DNA of 64,000 nucleotides from Paenibacillus sp. UNC499MF (GCF_900107975.1 NZ_FNVF01000005.1:242304-306303), one strand, 5' to 3'. Positions 16,162 to 24,766 are shown, counted from the stretch's first letter. Numbers and translations: made by a program. The notes: generated by a model from the letters alone, not told the origin.

Positions 16162-16527
16162 TTAGTCGTCGCACTTCTCCGCTTTGCCCTCTTCGCCCTT
16201 CACCTTGAAGGAAGCGCCGCAGCCGCAAGATGCTACCGCGTTGGGGTTGTCGATCGTGAAGCCTCCGCCCATGCCCGCATCCTTGTAATCAATCTCGACG
16301 CCATACAAGTATTTCGCGCTTTCCGGGTCCACGACCACTTTCAGACCGCTGAAATCCAGAACCGTATCTTCTTCCTTCTGGTCGTTATCGAAACCCATAC
16401 CGTATGAAAACCCGCTGCAGCCGCCTTCTTTGACACCGACACGCAGAAAAAGATCCGGCGTTTCCTCAGCCTCGAGCATTTCTTTGATTTTGCCTGTCGC
16501 TTCCTCACTGATCTTGATCAGACTCAT
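16162..16527 (-). CDS. erpA: A-type iron-sulfur carrier (HesB/IscA/ErpA family, YutM-like)
   Basis: This 121-residue protein receives Fe-S clusters from the scaffold and hands them to apoproteins. The three conserved cysteines are C37 (GGCSGF) and C101/C103 (SCGCGASF). The tail is extended by about ten charged residues and has one extra Cys near the end. AAGGAGG precedes the ATG. A NifU-like protein is encoded 4 kb away. Confidence 0.93.
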   Translation of the reverse strand: MSLIKISEEATGKIKEMLEAEETPDLFLRVGVKEGGCSGFSYGMGFDNDQKEEDTVLDFSGLKVVVDPESAKYLYGVEIDYKDAGMGGGFTIDNPNAVASCGCGASFKVKGEEGKAEKCDD

Positions 16528-16622
16528 ATAAATAAACCTCCTTGTACGGAGCGGCCTCAGTCCAGCGCCCGTCTCCTGAAAGCAGTCTTTTAGTAATCCA
16601 CTTATCTTCCTATAGTATACTC

Positions 16623-16826
16623 CTATTCAAGCTTCGTCTCAAGAGGTGACTCTCCCCGCTCCAGCTGGTAGTACCGCAGTATAAGTTTGTCGAGTCTTCT
16701 GCTGTCGTGCTGTACACTCGGGTGCAGGAATCCGTATTTCATCCCGTTCTCTACCATCTGGGACCGCAGCTGCTCGATTCTGACGTCAAGCTTCTGTCTG
16801 CATTCCCACTCCTCCGATTGCTGCAT
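16623..16826 (-). CDS. Spo0E-like aspartyl-phosphate phosphatase
   Basis: A 67-residue helical hairpin with the family pattern LDVRIEQLRSQM, a central GFLHPSV turn and DSRRLDKLILRYYQLE. The SxxLD signature (residues 42-46) is the catalytic/contact segment of Spo0E, YisI and YnzD, which dephosphorylate Spo0A~P and so delay sporulation. It lies upstream of the HesB gene on the same strand and may share its transcript. Which phosphatase paralogue it is cannot be decided. Confidence 0.85.
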   Translation of the reverse strand: MQQSEEWECRQKLDVRIEQLRSQMVENGMKYGFLHPSVQHDSRRLDKLILRYYQLERGESPLETKLE

Positions 16827-17195
16827 ATGTACCTACCATCCTATCCCAAAAAAGATCACCATTTCAGTGTACATCAAACACCGAAGGATAATAAAGACCT
16901 TTTTACCAGTTTTTGTCCGGCTCTACGAATATATTTGCCAATAACCGCTTATAAAAGGCCTTGCCGCAAGCCTGCTGGAAGAGCTGCAAGCTTTATCCTT
17001 ATTGCCCCTTTGAGATGACAGGTTTATAATAGGAAGGATGAAACCGGACTTTTAACGCTTTTTTTAGTATGAAATCCTGCAGCCTTCATTATACGGTTGA
17101 CGGGATATGTTTCTATGTAGAGGTTCTGATTTTGAACGTACGGCGAAAAATTTACACAGGATGGATTCAAAAGATCCTACGGGGAGGGTATACTA
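16827..17195. other. Intergenic region between the Spo0E-like gene and mqnE
   Basis: About 370 bases between divergent genes. It holds the mqnE promoter (17002-17030) with a leader of about 160 bases. I see no gene in it. Confidence 0.6.
17002..17030 (+). promoter_or_regulatory. Sigma-A type promoter of mqnE
   Basis: TTGCCC and TATAAT with a 17-base spacer, giving a 5' leader of about 160 bases. Confidence 0.55.
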
Positions 17196-18299
17196 GTGAA
17201 TGTCATTATAGACAGTCCTGACCGCCGCATGGCGGAAATTGCAGAAAAGGTCGAGAACGGAGAACGTCTTTCGCGGGAGGACGGCCTGTTTTTGTACCAA
17301 TCGGACGATTTGTTGACCATTGGTCAATTAGCCAATAAGGTCAACCTTCGGAAGAACGGCAAAAACGTGTATTTCGTACAAAACATGAGTTTGTATTTTA
17401 CAAACGTATGCGAAGAACACTGCGCGTTTTGCCATTTCCGCAGAGACGAGGGCGAGGCAGGCTCCTACACGCTGACGCCTTCCGAGATGCTGACGTATAT
17501 CTCCGAAAATTTCCACCCGGATATTCGCGAGTTCCACATCAGCCAGGGCCACAATCCGCATGTTCCGTTCCAATACTACGTGGACGCCCTGCGCACCCTG
17601 AAACAGCATTATCCGCAAGTCGCGATCAAGGCTCATACGGCTGCCGAAATCGACTTCTTCGCGCGGATCAGCGGACTCAGCTACAAAGAGGTGCTTCGCA
17701 CCCTGATGGACGTTGGTCTTGACACGCTGCCCGGCGGCGGAGCCGAGATTTTGACCGAACGCTACCGCAAGAAGATGAGAGTCGAGAAAGCCGACACGAA
17801 CCAGTGGCTGGATGTCCACCGCGCGGCTCACGAGCTCGGCATGAAGACGCATGCGACGATGCTCTACGGCTCGATCGAGACGCTCGAAGAGCGTATCGAG
17901 CATATGGCCCTGCTGCGCGATCTGCAGGATGAAACAGACGGATTCCTCGTATTCATCCCGAATTCGATCCAACCGGCAAGCGCAAACGCGGGTATCCGCC
18001 GGCGCGTGCCTGCCGTGGATGAGCTCAAAACGATTGCGATCAGCCGTCTGATGCTCGACAACTTCCCGCATATCAAAGCCTATTTTATTAACATGGGCAT
18101 CAAAGTGACTCAGCTTGCGTTCCAATTCGGCGCATCTGACGCTCACGGAACCATTGTGAAGGAGCGCATCTCCCATGCCGCGGGCGCTCAATCTCCGGAC
18201 GGAGTCACGAAAGACGATCTGGTCTGGCTGATTAAAGGAGCGGGACGAATCCCGGTAGAACGGGATACCTTCTACAATGTGGTTCAAACCTACAACTAA
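17196..18299 (+). CDS. mqnE: Aminofutalosine synthase (radical SAM)
   Basis: MqnE joins the enolpyruvyl carbon unit to adenosine, giving 6-amino-6-deoxyfutalosine in the futalosine route to menaquinone. The radical-SAM cluster motif CEEHCAFC (C72, C76, C79) is clear, and the C-terminal region (GASDAHGTIVKERISHAAGA) matches this subfamily. The 367-residue length is right. MqnC is the closest alternative; the long N-terminal region and the C-terminal block favour MqnE. GTG start after GGGGAGGG. No other mqn gene is in the window. The neighbouring NADH dehydrogenases use the product. Confidence 0.88.
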   Translation: MNVIIDSPDRRMAEIAEKVENGERLSREDGLFLYQSDDLLTIGQLANKVNLRKNGKNVYFVQNMSLYFTNVCEEHCAFCHFRRDEGEAGSYTLTPSEMLTYISENFHPDIREFHISQGHNPHVPFQYYVDALRTLKQHYPQVAIKAHTAAEIDFFARISGLSYKEVLRTLMDVGLDTLPGGGAEILTERYRKKMRVEKADTNQWLDVHRAAHELGMKTHATMLYGSIETLEERIEHMALLRDLQDETDGFLVFIPNSIQPASANAGIRRRVPAVDELKTIAISRLMLDNFPHIKAYFINMGIKVTQLAFQFGASDAHGTIVKERISHAAGAQSPDGVTKDDLVWLIKGAGRIPVERDTFYNVVQTYN

Positions 18300-18378
18300 T
18301 TGGGGTAAGAACCTTTAGAAGCCTTTGACAGAAAGATGATGCAACGACAAAAGCCATGGCAGAAGGGATTCATGTAAC

Positions 18379-19443
18379 ATGAACAAGTTTGTTATTCTGG
18401 GAGGCGGTTATGGCGGCATTACCATAGCCACGGAGCTTCTGGAAAAAGAAATACCCGACAACTGGACGGTCACGATGGTCGACCGCTCGCCTTTTCAAGG
18501 GCTCAAGACGGAATACTACGCGCTGGCTGCCGGTACGGCCGCCGAGACGGAGCTTCGCGTTGCCTATCCGAACGATCCCAGATTATCGCTTAAATACGGA
18601 GAGGTTACGGAAGTAAACCTGGAAACAAAACAGGTGATCTTTGCCGACAAGGAACCGCTCGATTACGATTACCTCGTGATCGGTCTCGGCTGCGTGGATA
18701 ATTTCCACGGCATTCCGGGCGCGCAGGAATTTTCCAACGGCATTCAGACGTTCTCACAGACCCGCATCACGTACCAGCGTGTCAATGACGTCGTGCCATA
18801 CGGTCAGGTTACGATCGTCGGCGGAGGCCTGAGCGGAGTGGAGATGGCGGCGGAGCTTCGCGAAAGCCGGCAGGATATCAATATCCGCATCCTGGACCGC
18901 GGCGCAAGCATTCTGTCCTCCTTCCCGACGAAAGCGAAAGAATTCGTACGCGACTGGATGCTCGATCACGACATCGAAATGCGTTCCCACGTCTCTCTGA
19001 AAAGACTGGAAGGCGGCGATCTCTACAACGAAGAAGAGATCATCCGCACGGACGCCACGATCTGGACGGCCGGCATCAAGCCGAGTCCGATCGTCGAACA
19101 GCTTCCCGTGGACAAGGATCCTTCCGGACGCGTTCTGCTGAACGAGTTCCATCAGATCCCGTCCCACCCGAACGTATTCGTCGTCGGCGACTGCGCCAGC
19201 CTGCCGTTCTCCCCGAGCGCGCAGGCGGCCGAATCGCAGGGCAAACAGATCGTTGAAGTGATGCAGGCGCTGTGGAAGAAAGAAACGCCCAAGCTTGGCC
19301 AGATCAAGCTCAAAGGAGTTCTCGGCTCTCTGGGCAAGAAGACGGGCTTCGGCCTGATGGGCAAGAAAACCGTTATGACAGGCATGGTACCGCGTGTCCT
19401 AAAAAACGGAGTCCTGTGGATGTCCAAACACCACTGGGGCTAG
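18379..19443 (+). CDS. NADH dehydrogenase-like flavoprotein (YutJ-like)
   Basis: A 354-residue pyridine nucleotide-disulfide oxidoreductase: FAD motif VILGGGYGGITIA at the start, NAD(P)H motif VTIVGGGLSGVEMAAEL near 150, and FVVGDCASLPF near 275. It resembles NDH-2 but is about 40 residues shorter, lacking part of the C-terminal membrane-anchoring region. The genomic order matches yutJ of Bacillus. Electron acceptor unknown; a quinone is likely. It follows mqnE by about 80 bases on the same strand and may be cotranscribed. Confidence 0.88.
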   Translation: MNKFVILGGGYGGITIATELLEKEIPDNWTVTMVDRSPFQGLKTEYYALAAGTAAETELRVAYPNDPRLSLKYGEVTEVNLETKQVIFADKEPLDYDYLVIGLGCVDNFHGIPGAQEFSNGIQTFSQTRITYQRVNDVVPYGQVTIVGGGLSGVEMAAELRESRQDINIRILDRGASILSSFPTKAKEFVRDWMLDHDIEMRSHVSLKRLEGGDLYNEEEIIRTDATIWTAGIKPSPIVEQLPVDKDPSGRVLLNEFHQIPSHPNVFVVGDCASLPFSPSAQAAESQGKQIVEVMQALWKKETPKLGQIKLKGVLGSLGKKTGFGLMGKKTVMTGMVPRVLKNGVLWMSKHHWG

Positions 19444-19452
19444 AAACGCAAA

Positions 19453-19493
19453 AAAAAGCCCGGTTTGCACCTACTGTGCAGACCGGGCTTTTT
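19453..19493. terminator. Bidirectional terminator between yutJ-like and yuzB-like genes
   Basis: AAAAAGCCCGGT pairs with ACCGGGCTTTTT, with an inner TGCAC/GTGCA stem. A and T runs stand on both sides of convergent genes. Confidence 0.9.
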
Positions 19494-19498
19494 GTTAT

Positions 19499-19753
19499 TC
19501 AGTCGCCGAACAAATCGTACATCTCTTCGACTTCCTTTATTTTTTTGGAAATTTCGTCAAACAGCTTGTCGGCTGTCTCGGCCGCTACGATTTCGCCGTT
19601 AACCATGGCAAAAGGAAAAAGGTAACATTCCCCGCAGTTTCCCAGACACCCGTATTCGATAACGTCGTAATCCGGATTGCCTTCCAGCTTCTTCATGACG
19701 GCGTCCGTACCATGATGCATATTGCTTGCGCAAAACTCAATGATAGGTCTCAT
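19499..19753 (-). CDS. yuzB: YuzB family protein (DUF1450)
   Basis: An 84-residue protein with FCASNMHHG at the start and the motif YGCLGNCGECYLFPFAMVNGE. The four cysteines resemble a thioredoxin-like ferredoxin fold, so an Fe-S cluster or metal site is possible, but no function is established. It lies between NADH dehydrogenase and NifU-like genes, as in Bacillus. Confidence 0.88.
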   Translation of the reverse strand: MRPIIEFCASNMHHGTDAVMKKLEGNPDYDVIEYGCLGNCGECYLFPFAMVNGEIVAAETADKLFDEISKKIKEVEEMYDLFGD

Positions 19754-19841
19754 GTTTGATCTCCACCTGTTTCACAAACTATCTGTATTGTAACACATCC
19801 GGGGAGATTTGAGCATAAGAACCGCTTACGCAAGGCAGGCA

Positions 19842-20084
19842 TTATCTTCCCCTCGTATACTCCGGTCTGAAATACAGGCTCCGCATAATGTCGGTGATCG
19901 AGTCCTGAACGTCGAACGCATCGGCCACTACGCCGCTTCCGCTGCAGCGCGCACAGGCTGTCTTCCCGCTTCCTCCGCAGGACGTGCAGATTCCCCGGTC
20001 TCCACGGCTTCCTTCACCCGAACAGCTCTGGCACTCCGTCTCCCCTTCTCCGTAACAATGGCAGCAATCGTTATTCTCGTTCAT
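19842..20084 (-). CDS. Small DnaJ-type zinc-finger protein
   Basis: An 80-residue protein dominated by CxxCxGxG-like repeats: CCHCYGEGE, CQSCSGEG, CTSCGGSG and CARCSGSG. These are the zinc-binding repeats of DnaJ (type I Hsp40) without any J domain, so it cannot stimulate DnaK by itself. The last 27 residues (DSITDIMRSLYFRPEYTRGR) form a separate tail. It could be a zinc-dependent chaperone or assembly factor; that is inference. An AAGGATGG site precedes the ATG. It is separated from yuzB by 88 bases. Confidence 0.8.
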   Translation of the reverse strand: MNENNDCCHCYGEGETECQSCSGEGSRGDRGICTSCGGSGKTACARCSGSGVVADAFDVQDSITDIMRSLYFRPEYTRGR

Positions 20085-20182
20085 GCGAATCCATCCTTCC
20101 CGTTTTAAATGTTATAATACAGTTTCGATTTTATATGATTTGTATTATATAACATATGCTACAGAATAAGAAGTGTTTTTTT

Positions 20183-20218
20183 GAAAAAAAATAAACGGCC
20201 GATCTGAACGGCCGGCCG
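20183..20218 (-). terminator. Orphan terminator-like hairpin
   Basis: ACGGCCG pairs with CGGCCGT and is followed by TTTATTTTTTTT on the minus strand. No minus-strand gene ends here; it lies in the upstream region of the NifU-like gene, antisense to it. Confidence 0.35.
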
Positions 20219-20291
20219 CCCCTTTGAATGCGGGGGGATATTTTTTTTTCCCGAAATGTACTATAATAAAATAAGAAAGGAGTCGATTGAA

Positions 20292-20540
20292 ATGACTGAA
20301 AATACCCAAAGTGCAACCATGTATGATGAAGTACTTGAGGTTCTAGATAAGCTTCGCCCGTTCCTGCAGCGTGATGGCGGTGACGTGGAACTGGTGGACG
20401 TGGAAGACGGCATTGTAAAACTGAAGCTGATGGGTGCATGCGGAAGCTGCCCGAGCTCCACGATTACTTTGAAAGCCGGTATCGAGCGTGCGCTTGTCGA
20501 AGAAGTAGAAGGCGTTGTCGAGGTTGTTCAAGTATTCTAA
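20292..20540 (+). CDS. NifU C-terminal-domain Fe-S scaffold (YutI-like)
   Basis: An 82-residue protein of the Nfu/NifU C-terminal type, which carries Fe-S clusters to targets. The ligands are C50 and C53 in [10 protein letters not shown], and [19 protein letters not shown] is the family signature. AAAGGAG stands nine bases before the ATG at 20292; the longer frame adds an implausible N-terminus. A strong terminator follows. Confidence 0.93.
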   Translation: MTENTQSATMYDEVLEVLDKLRPFLQRDGGDVELVDVEDGIVKLKLMGACGSCPSSTITLKAGIERALVEEVEGVVEVVQVF

Positions 20541-20541
20541 T

Positions 20542-20575
20542 AAAAAAACCGGCCCTTTGAGGGGCCGGTTTTTTT
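20542..20575. terminator. Bidirectional terminator after the NifU-like gene
   Basis: AAAAAACCGGCCC with its complement, poly-A and poly-T on either side. It lies between convergent genes. Confidence 0.9.
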
Positions 20576-20596
20576 ATGGGCGCTAAGCGGGCGCGC

Positions 20597-21385
20597 TTAT
20601 CTGCCCTGCTTCAGCATCGGCAGCGTCTGGATCGGATCGAGGCCGCCGTTCACTTCCATGATGTTCCCCGTCAGGAAGTCCGACTTCGGGTCGCACAGGA
20701 AGGACAGCACGCGGGCTACATCCTCGCCCGTGCCGGGTCTGCCCCGCGGTGTCTCGTCGTCGGTGCAGTTCTCCACTTCCTCGATCCGCTTCTCCTTGTT
20801 GGCTCCGCGGATATCTCCCGGACAGATCATGTTCACGGTGATCCCGTGGGCCGCTTCTTCTTCGGCCAGTGTCTTCGTGAACGAAACCAGCCCCACCTTG
20901 GCGGCCGCGTAGACGGCCCTGTGGGGCCAGGCGCGCGCTTCGGCGGCATGGCCGAAGCCGAAGTGGATGATGCGGCCCCAGCGCTTATGCCGCATGTGGG
21001 GCAGCAGGGCGTGATCCAGCTGGATCACGCCGAGCAGGTTGCCGCGGATGAGATAGTCAATCTCATCGCGCGTATAATCCGCGAACAGCCTCCGTTCGCG
21101 GATGAAAGGGCCGGCGTTGTTGACGAGCACATCGACGCCGCCCATCGTTTCCCCCACCGTCTCCGCGATGCGCTCGATATCCTCGCCGCGTGAGACGTCG
21201 CCTTGAATCGCGGCGGCGCGGACGCCCGTATTCTGGATGTGCCTGACCAGATCGTGCGCTTCCTCTTCACTATGTACGTAATTGATAACGATATCATACC
21301 CTTGATTGGCCAGCGTCAGCGCCGCCATTTTGCCGAGCCCTTTCGCGCTGCCCGTGATAAGAGCCGTTCTGCGTACCTCCGCCAT
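20597..21385 (-). CDS. SDR-family oxidoreductase lacking the usual catalytic Ser
   Basis: A 262-residue Rossmann-fold protein: TGSAKGLGK (cofactor motif, about 11-19), NNAG (89-92) and YAAAK (Y159, K163). The serine that normally stands about 13-14 residues before the Tyr is replaced by Gly/His (HFGFGHAAEA), so it may be catalytically altered, use another residue, or act on a different substrate. Substrate unknown. GGAGAATC precedes the ATG at 21385. Its first 92 bases overlap the 3' end of the HEPN-like gene in another frame, which suggests translational coupling. Confidence 0.88.
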   Translation of the reverse strand: MAEVRRTALITGSAKGLGKMAALTLANQGYDIVINYVHSEEEAHDLVRHIQNTGVRAAAIQGDVSRGEDIERIAETVGETMGGVDVLVNNAGPFIRERRLFADYTRDEIDYLIRGNLLGVIQLDHALLPHMRHKRWGRIIHFGFGHAAEARAWPHRAVYAAAKVGLVSFTKTLAEEEAAHGITVNMICPGDIRGANKEKRIEEVENCTDDETPRGRPGTGEDVARVLSFLCDPKSDFLTGNIMEVNGGLDPIQTLPMLKQGR

Positions 21386-22124
21386 GATTCTCCTCCCCGT
21401 TCTCCCCTATGCTTCCCCTGGATATATACTGGAATACAAGATCCATCGTCATGCAAACCATCTCGTATCCGCGGTTCAGCTGCGCCAGATTATCCGCAAT
21501 ATCCTCCACTTGGATCCGGTCGCCCAGATAAGAGTGGGACTGCATCAGATCATCCAGCATCTCTACATTCACATAGTGAATTTCCATATTCCGCTGGTTT
21601 CGAAGAACCTGAAGCGGCTGTTTGGCTTCTATTTTCAGTTCGTACAATTTTTGCTGCAGGGCGGGATGAACCCCGCTCTCTCTCATTTTACGCAATACGG
21701 TAAAAAAGGAAAAGTGCGTTTTGAGCGTCTCCGTTTTGAGATCAAACAAATCGTTCAAAAAGTATCCCAGCTTATCCAGCACCGAAAAAAGACGGATGAG
21801 GGCGTTTTTATAAAAATAAACATACCGCCTGTAATCGTCCAGCTCCTCGGGCCGCATTTCATCGAGATAAGACTTTTTCACCCGCTCCGCAAAACGGCCG
21901 GCGCAGTATTTACTCTCCTCCAGCTCATCCAGGGCATCCAGAAACCCTTGGGTCCATACATAGAGCCTATGCAGCTTTTTGGGGCTGTATGAGGGCGAAG
22001 AATGTCGGCTTAGCTGAAGGACGTTCAAATAACGCTTGATCGAAGTGAAAGCTTGTTCCAGCCGCTCGTCGGAGCGTTCGCTGCGTTTCGTCTCGTTGAA
22101 AATCGTTCTTAGCATGGCTTTCAC
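21294..22124 (-). CDS. HEPN-domain protein, Cthe_2314-like
   Basis: A 276-residue all-helical protein. The segment RNQRNMEIHY (R178 to H183) gives the Rx4H motif of HEPN domains, many of which are metal-independent RNases, others nucleic-acid-binding accessory proteins. The Cthe_2314 type is assigned by overall look only. The GTG at 22124 follows AAGGAA; ATG 22115 is possible. About 30 C-terminal residues (Gly/Asn/Gln-rich) are encoded inside the downstream SDR gene in another frame and look unlike the rest of the protein, so either the overlap is genuine or a small indel removed an earlier stop. Function unknown. Confidence 0.7.
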   Translation of the reverse strand: MKAMLRTIFNETKRSERSDERLEQAFTSIKRYLNVLQLSRHSSPSYSPKKLHRLYVWTQGFLDALDELEESKYCAGRFAERVKKSYLDEMRPEELDDYRRYVYFYKNALIRLFSVLDKLGYFLNDLFDLKTETLKTHFSFFTVLRKMRESGVHPALQQKLYELKIEAKQPLQVLRNQRNMEIHYVNVEMLDDLMQSHSYLGDRIQVEDIADNLAQLNRGYEMVCMTMDLVFQYISRGSIGENGEENHGGGTQNGSYHGQRERARQNGGADAGQSRV

Positions 22125-22589
22125 CCATTTCCTTATTTTTTTCAGTATGAGCTCCGCCTCCGCGATCCATACATGGGTATCCGGCCGGGCCGGAGCGTCA
22201 TAGGAAGAGCCCGCTCCTCCCGGAACGTCTACTCTTGAATTACCCTAAATAAGCCTTTTTCGAAAAATGAAAATCGTCGGCGCCATCTTCCGGACGTCTC
22301 AACTGAACGGTTAAGCCGTTTACACCGGCCCTTCCGGGAAGCCGGGTAAAAGCCGTTTCCGGTTCCCTTTCGGATGCTTTCAGAGCCGCATCGGGTTATG
22401 AGCTGCGCGGATTATCCGGACTTCGCCCCGCATTCCGTCAGAACCATATTCGCGGTAAAAGAAAAACGGCTGCCCTTCACATTCGTGAAAAGCAGCGCGT
22501 TATCCTTCTTCTTATGAAGCGGGCGGCGTATTCCGCAAGCTTCGGGTCAATCACGTCTTGAAGACGGCTGGCCGGGACCGACCGTAAAG
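22125..22589. other. Gene-free region between HEPN gene and ctaA
   Basis: About 465 bases with no plausible reading frame, ribosome site or clear terminator. I see short GC-rich palindromes (such as TTCCGGGAA) but nothing I can name. Confidence 0.5.
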
Positions 22590-23621
22590 TCAGTCTGCAA
22601 CGGCTCCCTTTCTTTTAACGGAAGCCTCCACCGATGCCGGACTCTCTTTCTTGGGACGGGAATGCTCCGCGCCGACCGGCACTCGGGCATTCAGCATGAC
22701 GACGCAGAGATAGCTGATCCAGCCGAACAAGGCGCAAATCAGGACGGCGTGGATCATGCCGGTGAACAAGAAAGCCATATCATGTCCCAAGGACCAGGTA
22801 ACGGTAGCTCCGCTGAAAATTTGGGCGATCAGGAAGCCCAGCACCCATCCCGCGCCTTTGTACACATTTTCAAGATGGCTGTATTTCTTGCGTGCGACCA
22901 GGAACAAAGCGAGTCCGCAGAAGAACATAATCATGGCCGCAATGCGGTGGAAAAATACGATTCCGGTGGCGCCCGTCAGTTCCGGCACGACTTGTCCGTT
23001 ACACAGGGGCCAGCCGATGCAGCCTCCCGAAGACTCCGTATGCCGGACGAAGGCGCCCACATAAACGACGATGTAGCAGTAGATGCCGACGAACCAGACG
23101 AAAGCGCGGAAGCCGCGGCCGATCGGAGCCGCATCCTTCGGCAGGGCCGGTGTACGGCCGTCCGCCGTGCGGGCGACGGAAACCGTGTAGTCCCCCCATT
23201 TCGTAAACGTCAGCCAGAGCAGCAGCGTCATGGCGAAAGCAAGCAGCGAAAGGCCGAAGTGAAGCGCCATAACCGCGGAAGACTGCGAGAAGACAACGGC
23301 CAGGGCGCCCATAATCGCCTGCAGCACGGTGAAGAAACCCGCGCCCGACACGAAATATTTGGCATCCTTACGGCTGACCGTTTTGAAAACAAGGAAAAAT
23401 GTGGCGAGCAGCAGCAGACCCACAAGGCCCGTCACCGCCCGGTGACTGTATTCGATAACGGATGAGATCGTATAGGCAGGAACGAACTTGCCGTTGCAGA
23501 GCGGCCATTCGTTACCGCAGCCCAGACCCGACTCGGTTTTGGTTACGAGCGCGCCCATAATCACGATCAGGAACATGCCGATCATGGTCAGAAAGGACAA
23601 CCGCTTCGTTAATTTATACAT
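22590..23621 (-). CDS. ctaA: Heme A synthase
   Basis: CtaA oxidises the C8 methyl of heme O to a formyl, producing heme A for aa3 cytochrome oxidase. The 343-residue, eight-helix membrane protein shows the repeated half structure: Cys pairs GLGCGNEWPLC and GGCIGWPLC facing the outside, and heme-ligand histidines in EYSHR, MALHFG, FFHRIAA and MIHAV. The ATG at 23621 follows AGGTG; the GTG three codons upstream is weaker. The gene is not next to ctaB, which lies 20 kb away. Confidence 0.96.
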   Translation of the reverse strand: MYKLTKRLSFLTMIGMFLIVIMGALVTKTESGLGCGNEWPLCNGKFVPAYTISSVIEYSHRAVTGLVGLLLLATFFLVFKTVSRKDAKYFVSGAGFFTVLQAIMGALAVVFSQSSAVMALHFGLSLLAFAMTLLLWLTFTKWGDYTVSVARTADGRTPALPKDAAPIGRGFRAFVWFVGIYCYIVVYVGAFVRHTESSGGCIGWPLCNGQVVPELTGATGIVFFHRIAAMIMFFCGLALFLVARKKYSHLENVYKGAGWVLGFLIAQIFSGATVTWSLGHDMAFLFTGMIHAVLICALFGWISYLCVVMLNARVPVGAEHSRPKKESPASVEASVKRKGAVAD

Positions 23622-24177
23622 AACATGCACCTACTTCTCTATAATCAATGAGGCTGTTTTGCAAGAGATTTGGCCGTGAACAGCAGCATTGCCGCTCCTA
23701 TTCATTATAGCTACTATTAGGGGCCAATTCCATTCGCAAATGTTACAAAGCCTTGAAAGAAGCGGAAGGTACGCGGCCCAGTATTAGGGAGTCCTTAATG
23801 GACGCAAATTATACGGAGCGGCGGAAACCGCGATAAAGCGGCGCAGTCAGCGGGTGGAAGCGCTTCGGCAAACCGGGTGATATCGCTCGTGAAGGAGGAA
23901 GAAATTCAGAAAGCCAAGAACGCTTTGAAGCTTCGTCCGGATCCGAATCGTGTGCCCGGCGGCAGCCCGAATTCCACGAATTCGCCTAAAGGGAGTCATG
24001 TGCCACGGCCGGGGGCCAAAAGGCACCCGTTACGTGCCGGAATCTCCGGAGGCCGGAAAGCCGTACAGCACGCTTCCCAGGCGGGCGTGTAGTCGCTTTG
24101 CGGCACTTACGGCCGGAGCCAAGCGGCGCGGCGCCGCAATCGAAGCTTTTGAGAGAGCCGCGCCGGTCAGCCGGCAC
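23622..24177. other. Gene-free region upstream of ctaA
   Basis: About 550 bases between ctaA and the terminator of the thioredoxin-like gene. A reading frame of about 70 codons at 23877 is compositionally unlike a protein and I reject it. No terminator or convincing promoter was found. Confidence 0.5.
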
Positions 24178-24208
24178 AAAAAAAGCCGTTTCCGAAGAAA
24201 CGGCTTTT
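24178..24208 (-). terminator. Terminator of the thioredoxin-like gene
   Basis: A perfect 12-bp stem (AAAAGCCGTTTC/GAAACGGCTTTT) with loop CGAA and a T run on the minus strand. Confidence 0.85.
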
Positions 24209-24239
24209 GGCATTTCAAAAGAAGGCGGAAGCGTCAGTA

Positions 24240-24584
24240 TCACTTCGCCAGCGCGTTGCCCACTTCGATCGCACGGTCGAGGAACTGCTCGATCTCTTCG
24301 CGCGTTTTGCGCAGTTTGCTCACGAAACGGATCAGCTCCTGTCCGCTGCGGAAAGCGATAAAGCTGGGAATGCCCAGAATGTTCAGCTCTTCGCACAGGT
24401 CCGGCACTTCGTCACGGTCCAGCTCGATGAACGTGATGCGCCCGGCATACGTCTTTTCCAAGTCCGGCATAAAAGGCTCGATATAATGGCAGTCTTTACA
24501 CCAGGTTGTTTTAAAAACGGCAACGGTAACCTCTGATTTCTCCACCGCCGCCCGGAAATCTTGTTCATTATGGACTTTTTCCAT
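24240..24584 (-). CDS. Thioredoxin-like protein with WCKDC site
   Basis: A 114-residue cytoplasmic thioredoxin-fold protein. The active site is WCKDC (residues 28-32) instead of WCGPC, and IPSF carries the cis-proline. The KD pair alters the redox potential relative to TrxA. It resembles the YtpP-type thioredoxin-like proteins of Bacilli, and its partner is unknown. GAGGTGA precedes the ATG at 24584; a longer frame to 24635 has no ribosome site. Its own terminator follows. Confidence 0.88.
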   Translation of the reverse strand: MEKVHNEQDFRAAVEKSEVTVAVFKTTWCKDCHYIEPFMPDLEKTYAGRITFIELDRDEVPDLCEELNILGIPSFIAFRSGQELIRFVSKLRKTREEIEQFLDRAIEVGNALAK

Positions 24585-24737
24585 GGGGATCACCTCGAAT
24601 AGAATCGTCCGGCCTGCATTCCCGACCGGCTTCATCGGAATCTGATAAACTTGTTTATCTTATAGCATGCTCCTTGGGGCGTGTCAATAACAGCGAAATT
24701 TCAGCTCCTCAGACCATTTACAGACATTGTAAAAAGT

Positions 24738-24766
24738 GATATCATAAAAATATCAAAACGATATTT
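24738..24766. repeat. Inverted repeat, possible operator of the SPFH/RHH operon
   Basis: AAATATC and GATATTT form a perfect 7-bp inverted repeat with a 5-base spacer (24748-24766). A further GATATC palindrome lies at 24738-24743. It sits 44 bases upstream of the SPFH start. A ribbon-helix-helix protein, a class that binds such short palindromes, is encoded second in the operon. Confidence 0.45.

Noticed and set aside
23877-24092. A 71-codon frame with an AGGAGG-like site upstream of the thioredoxin-like gene.
   Set aside because: The AAGGAGG is inside the frame, composition is atypical and no homology is evident.
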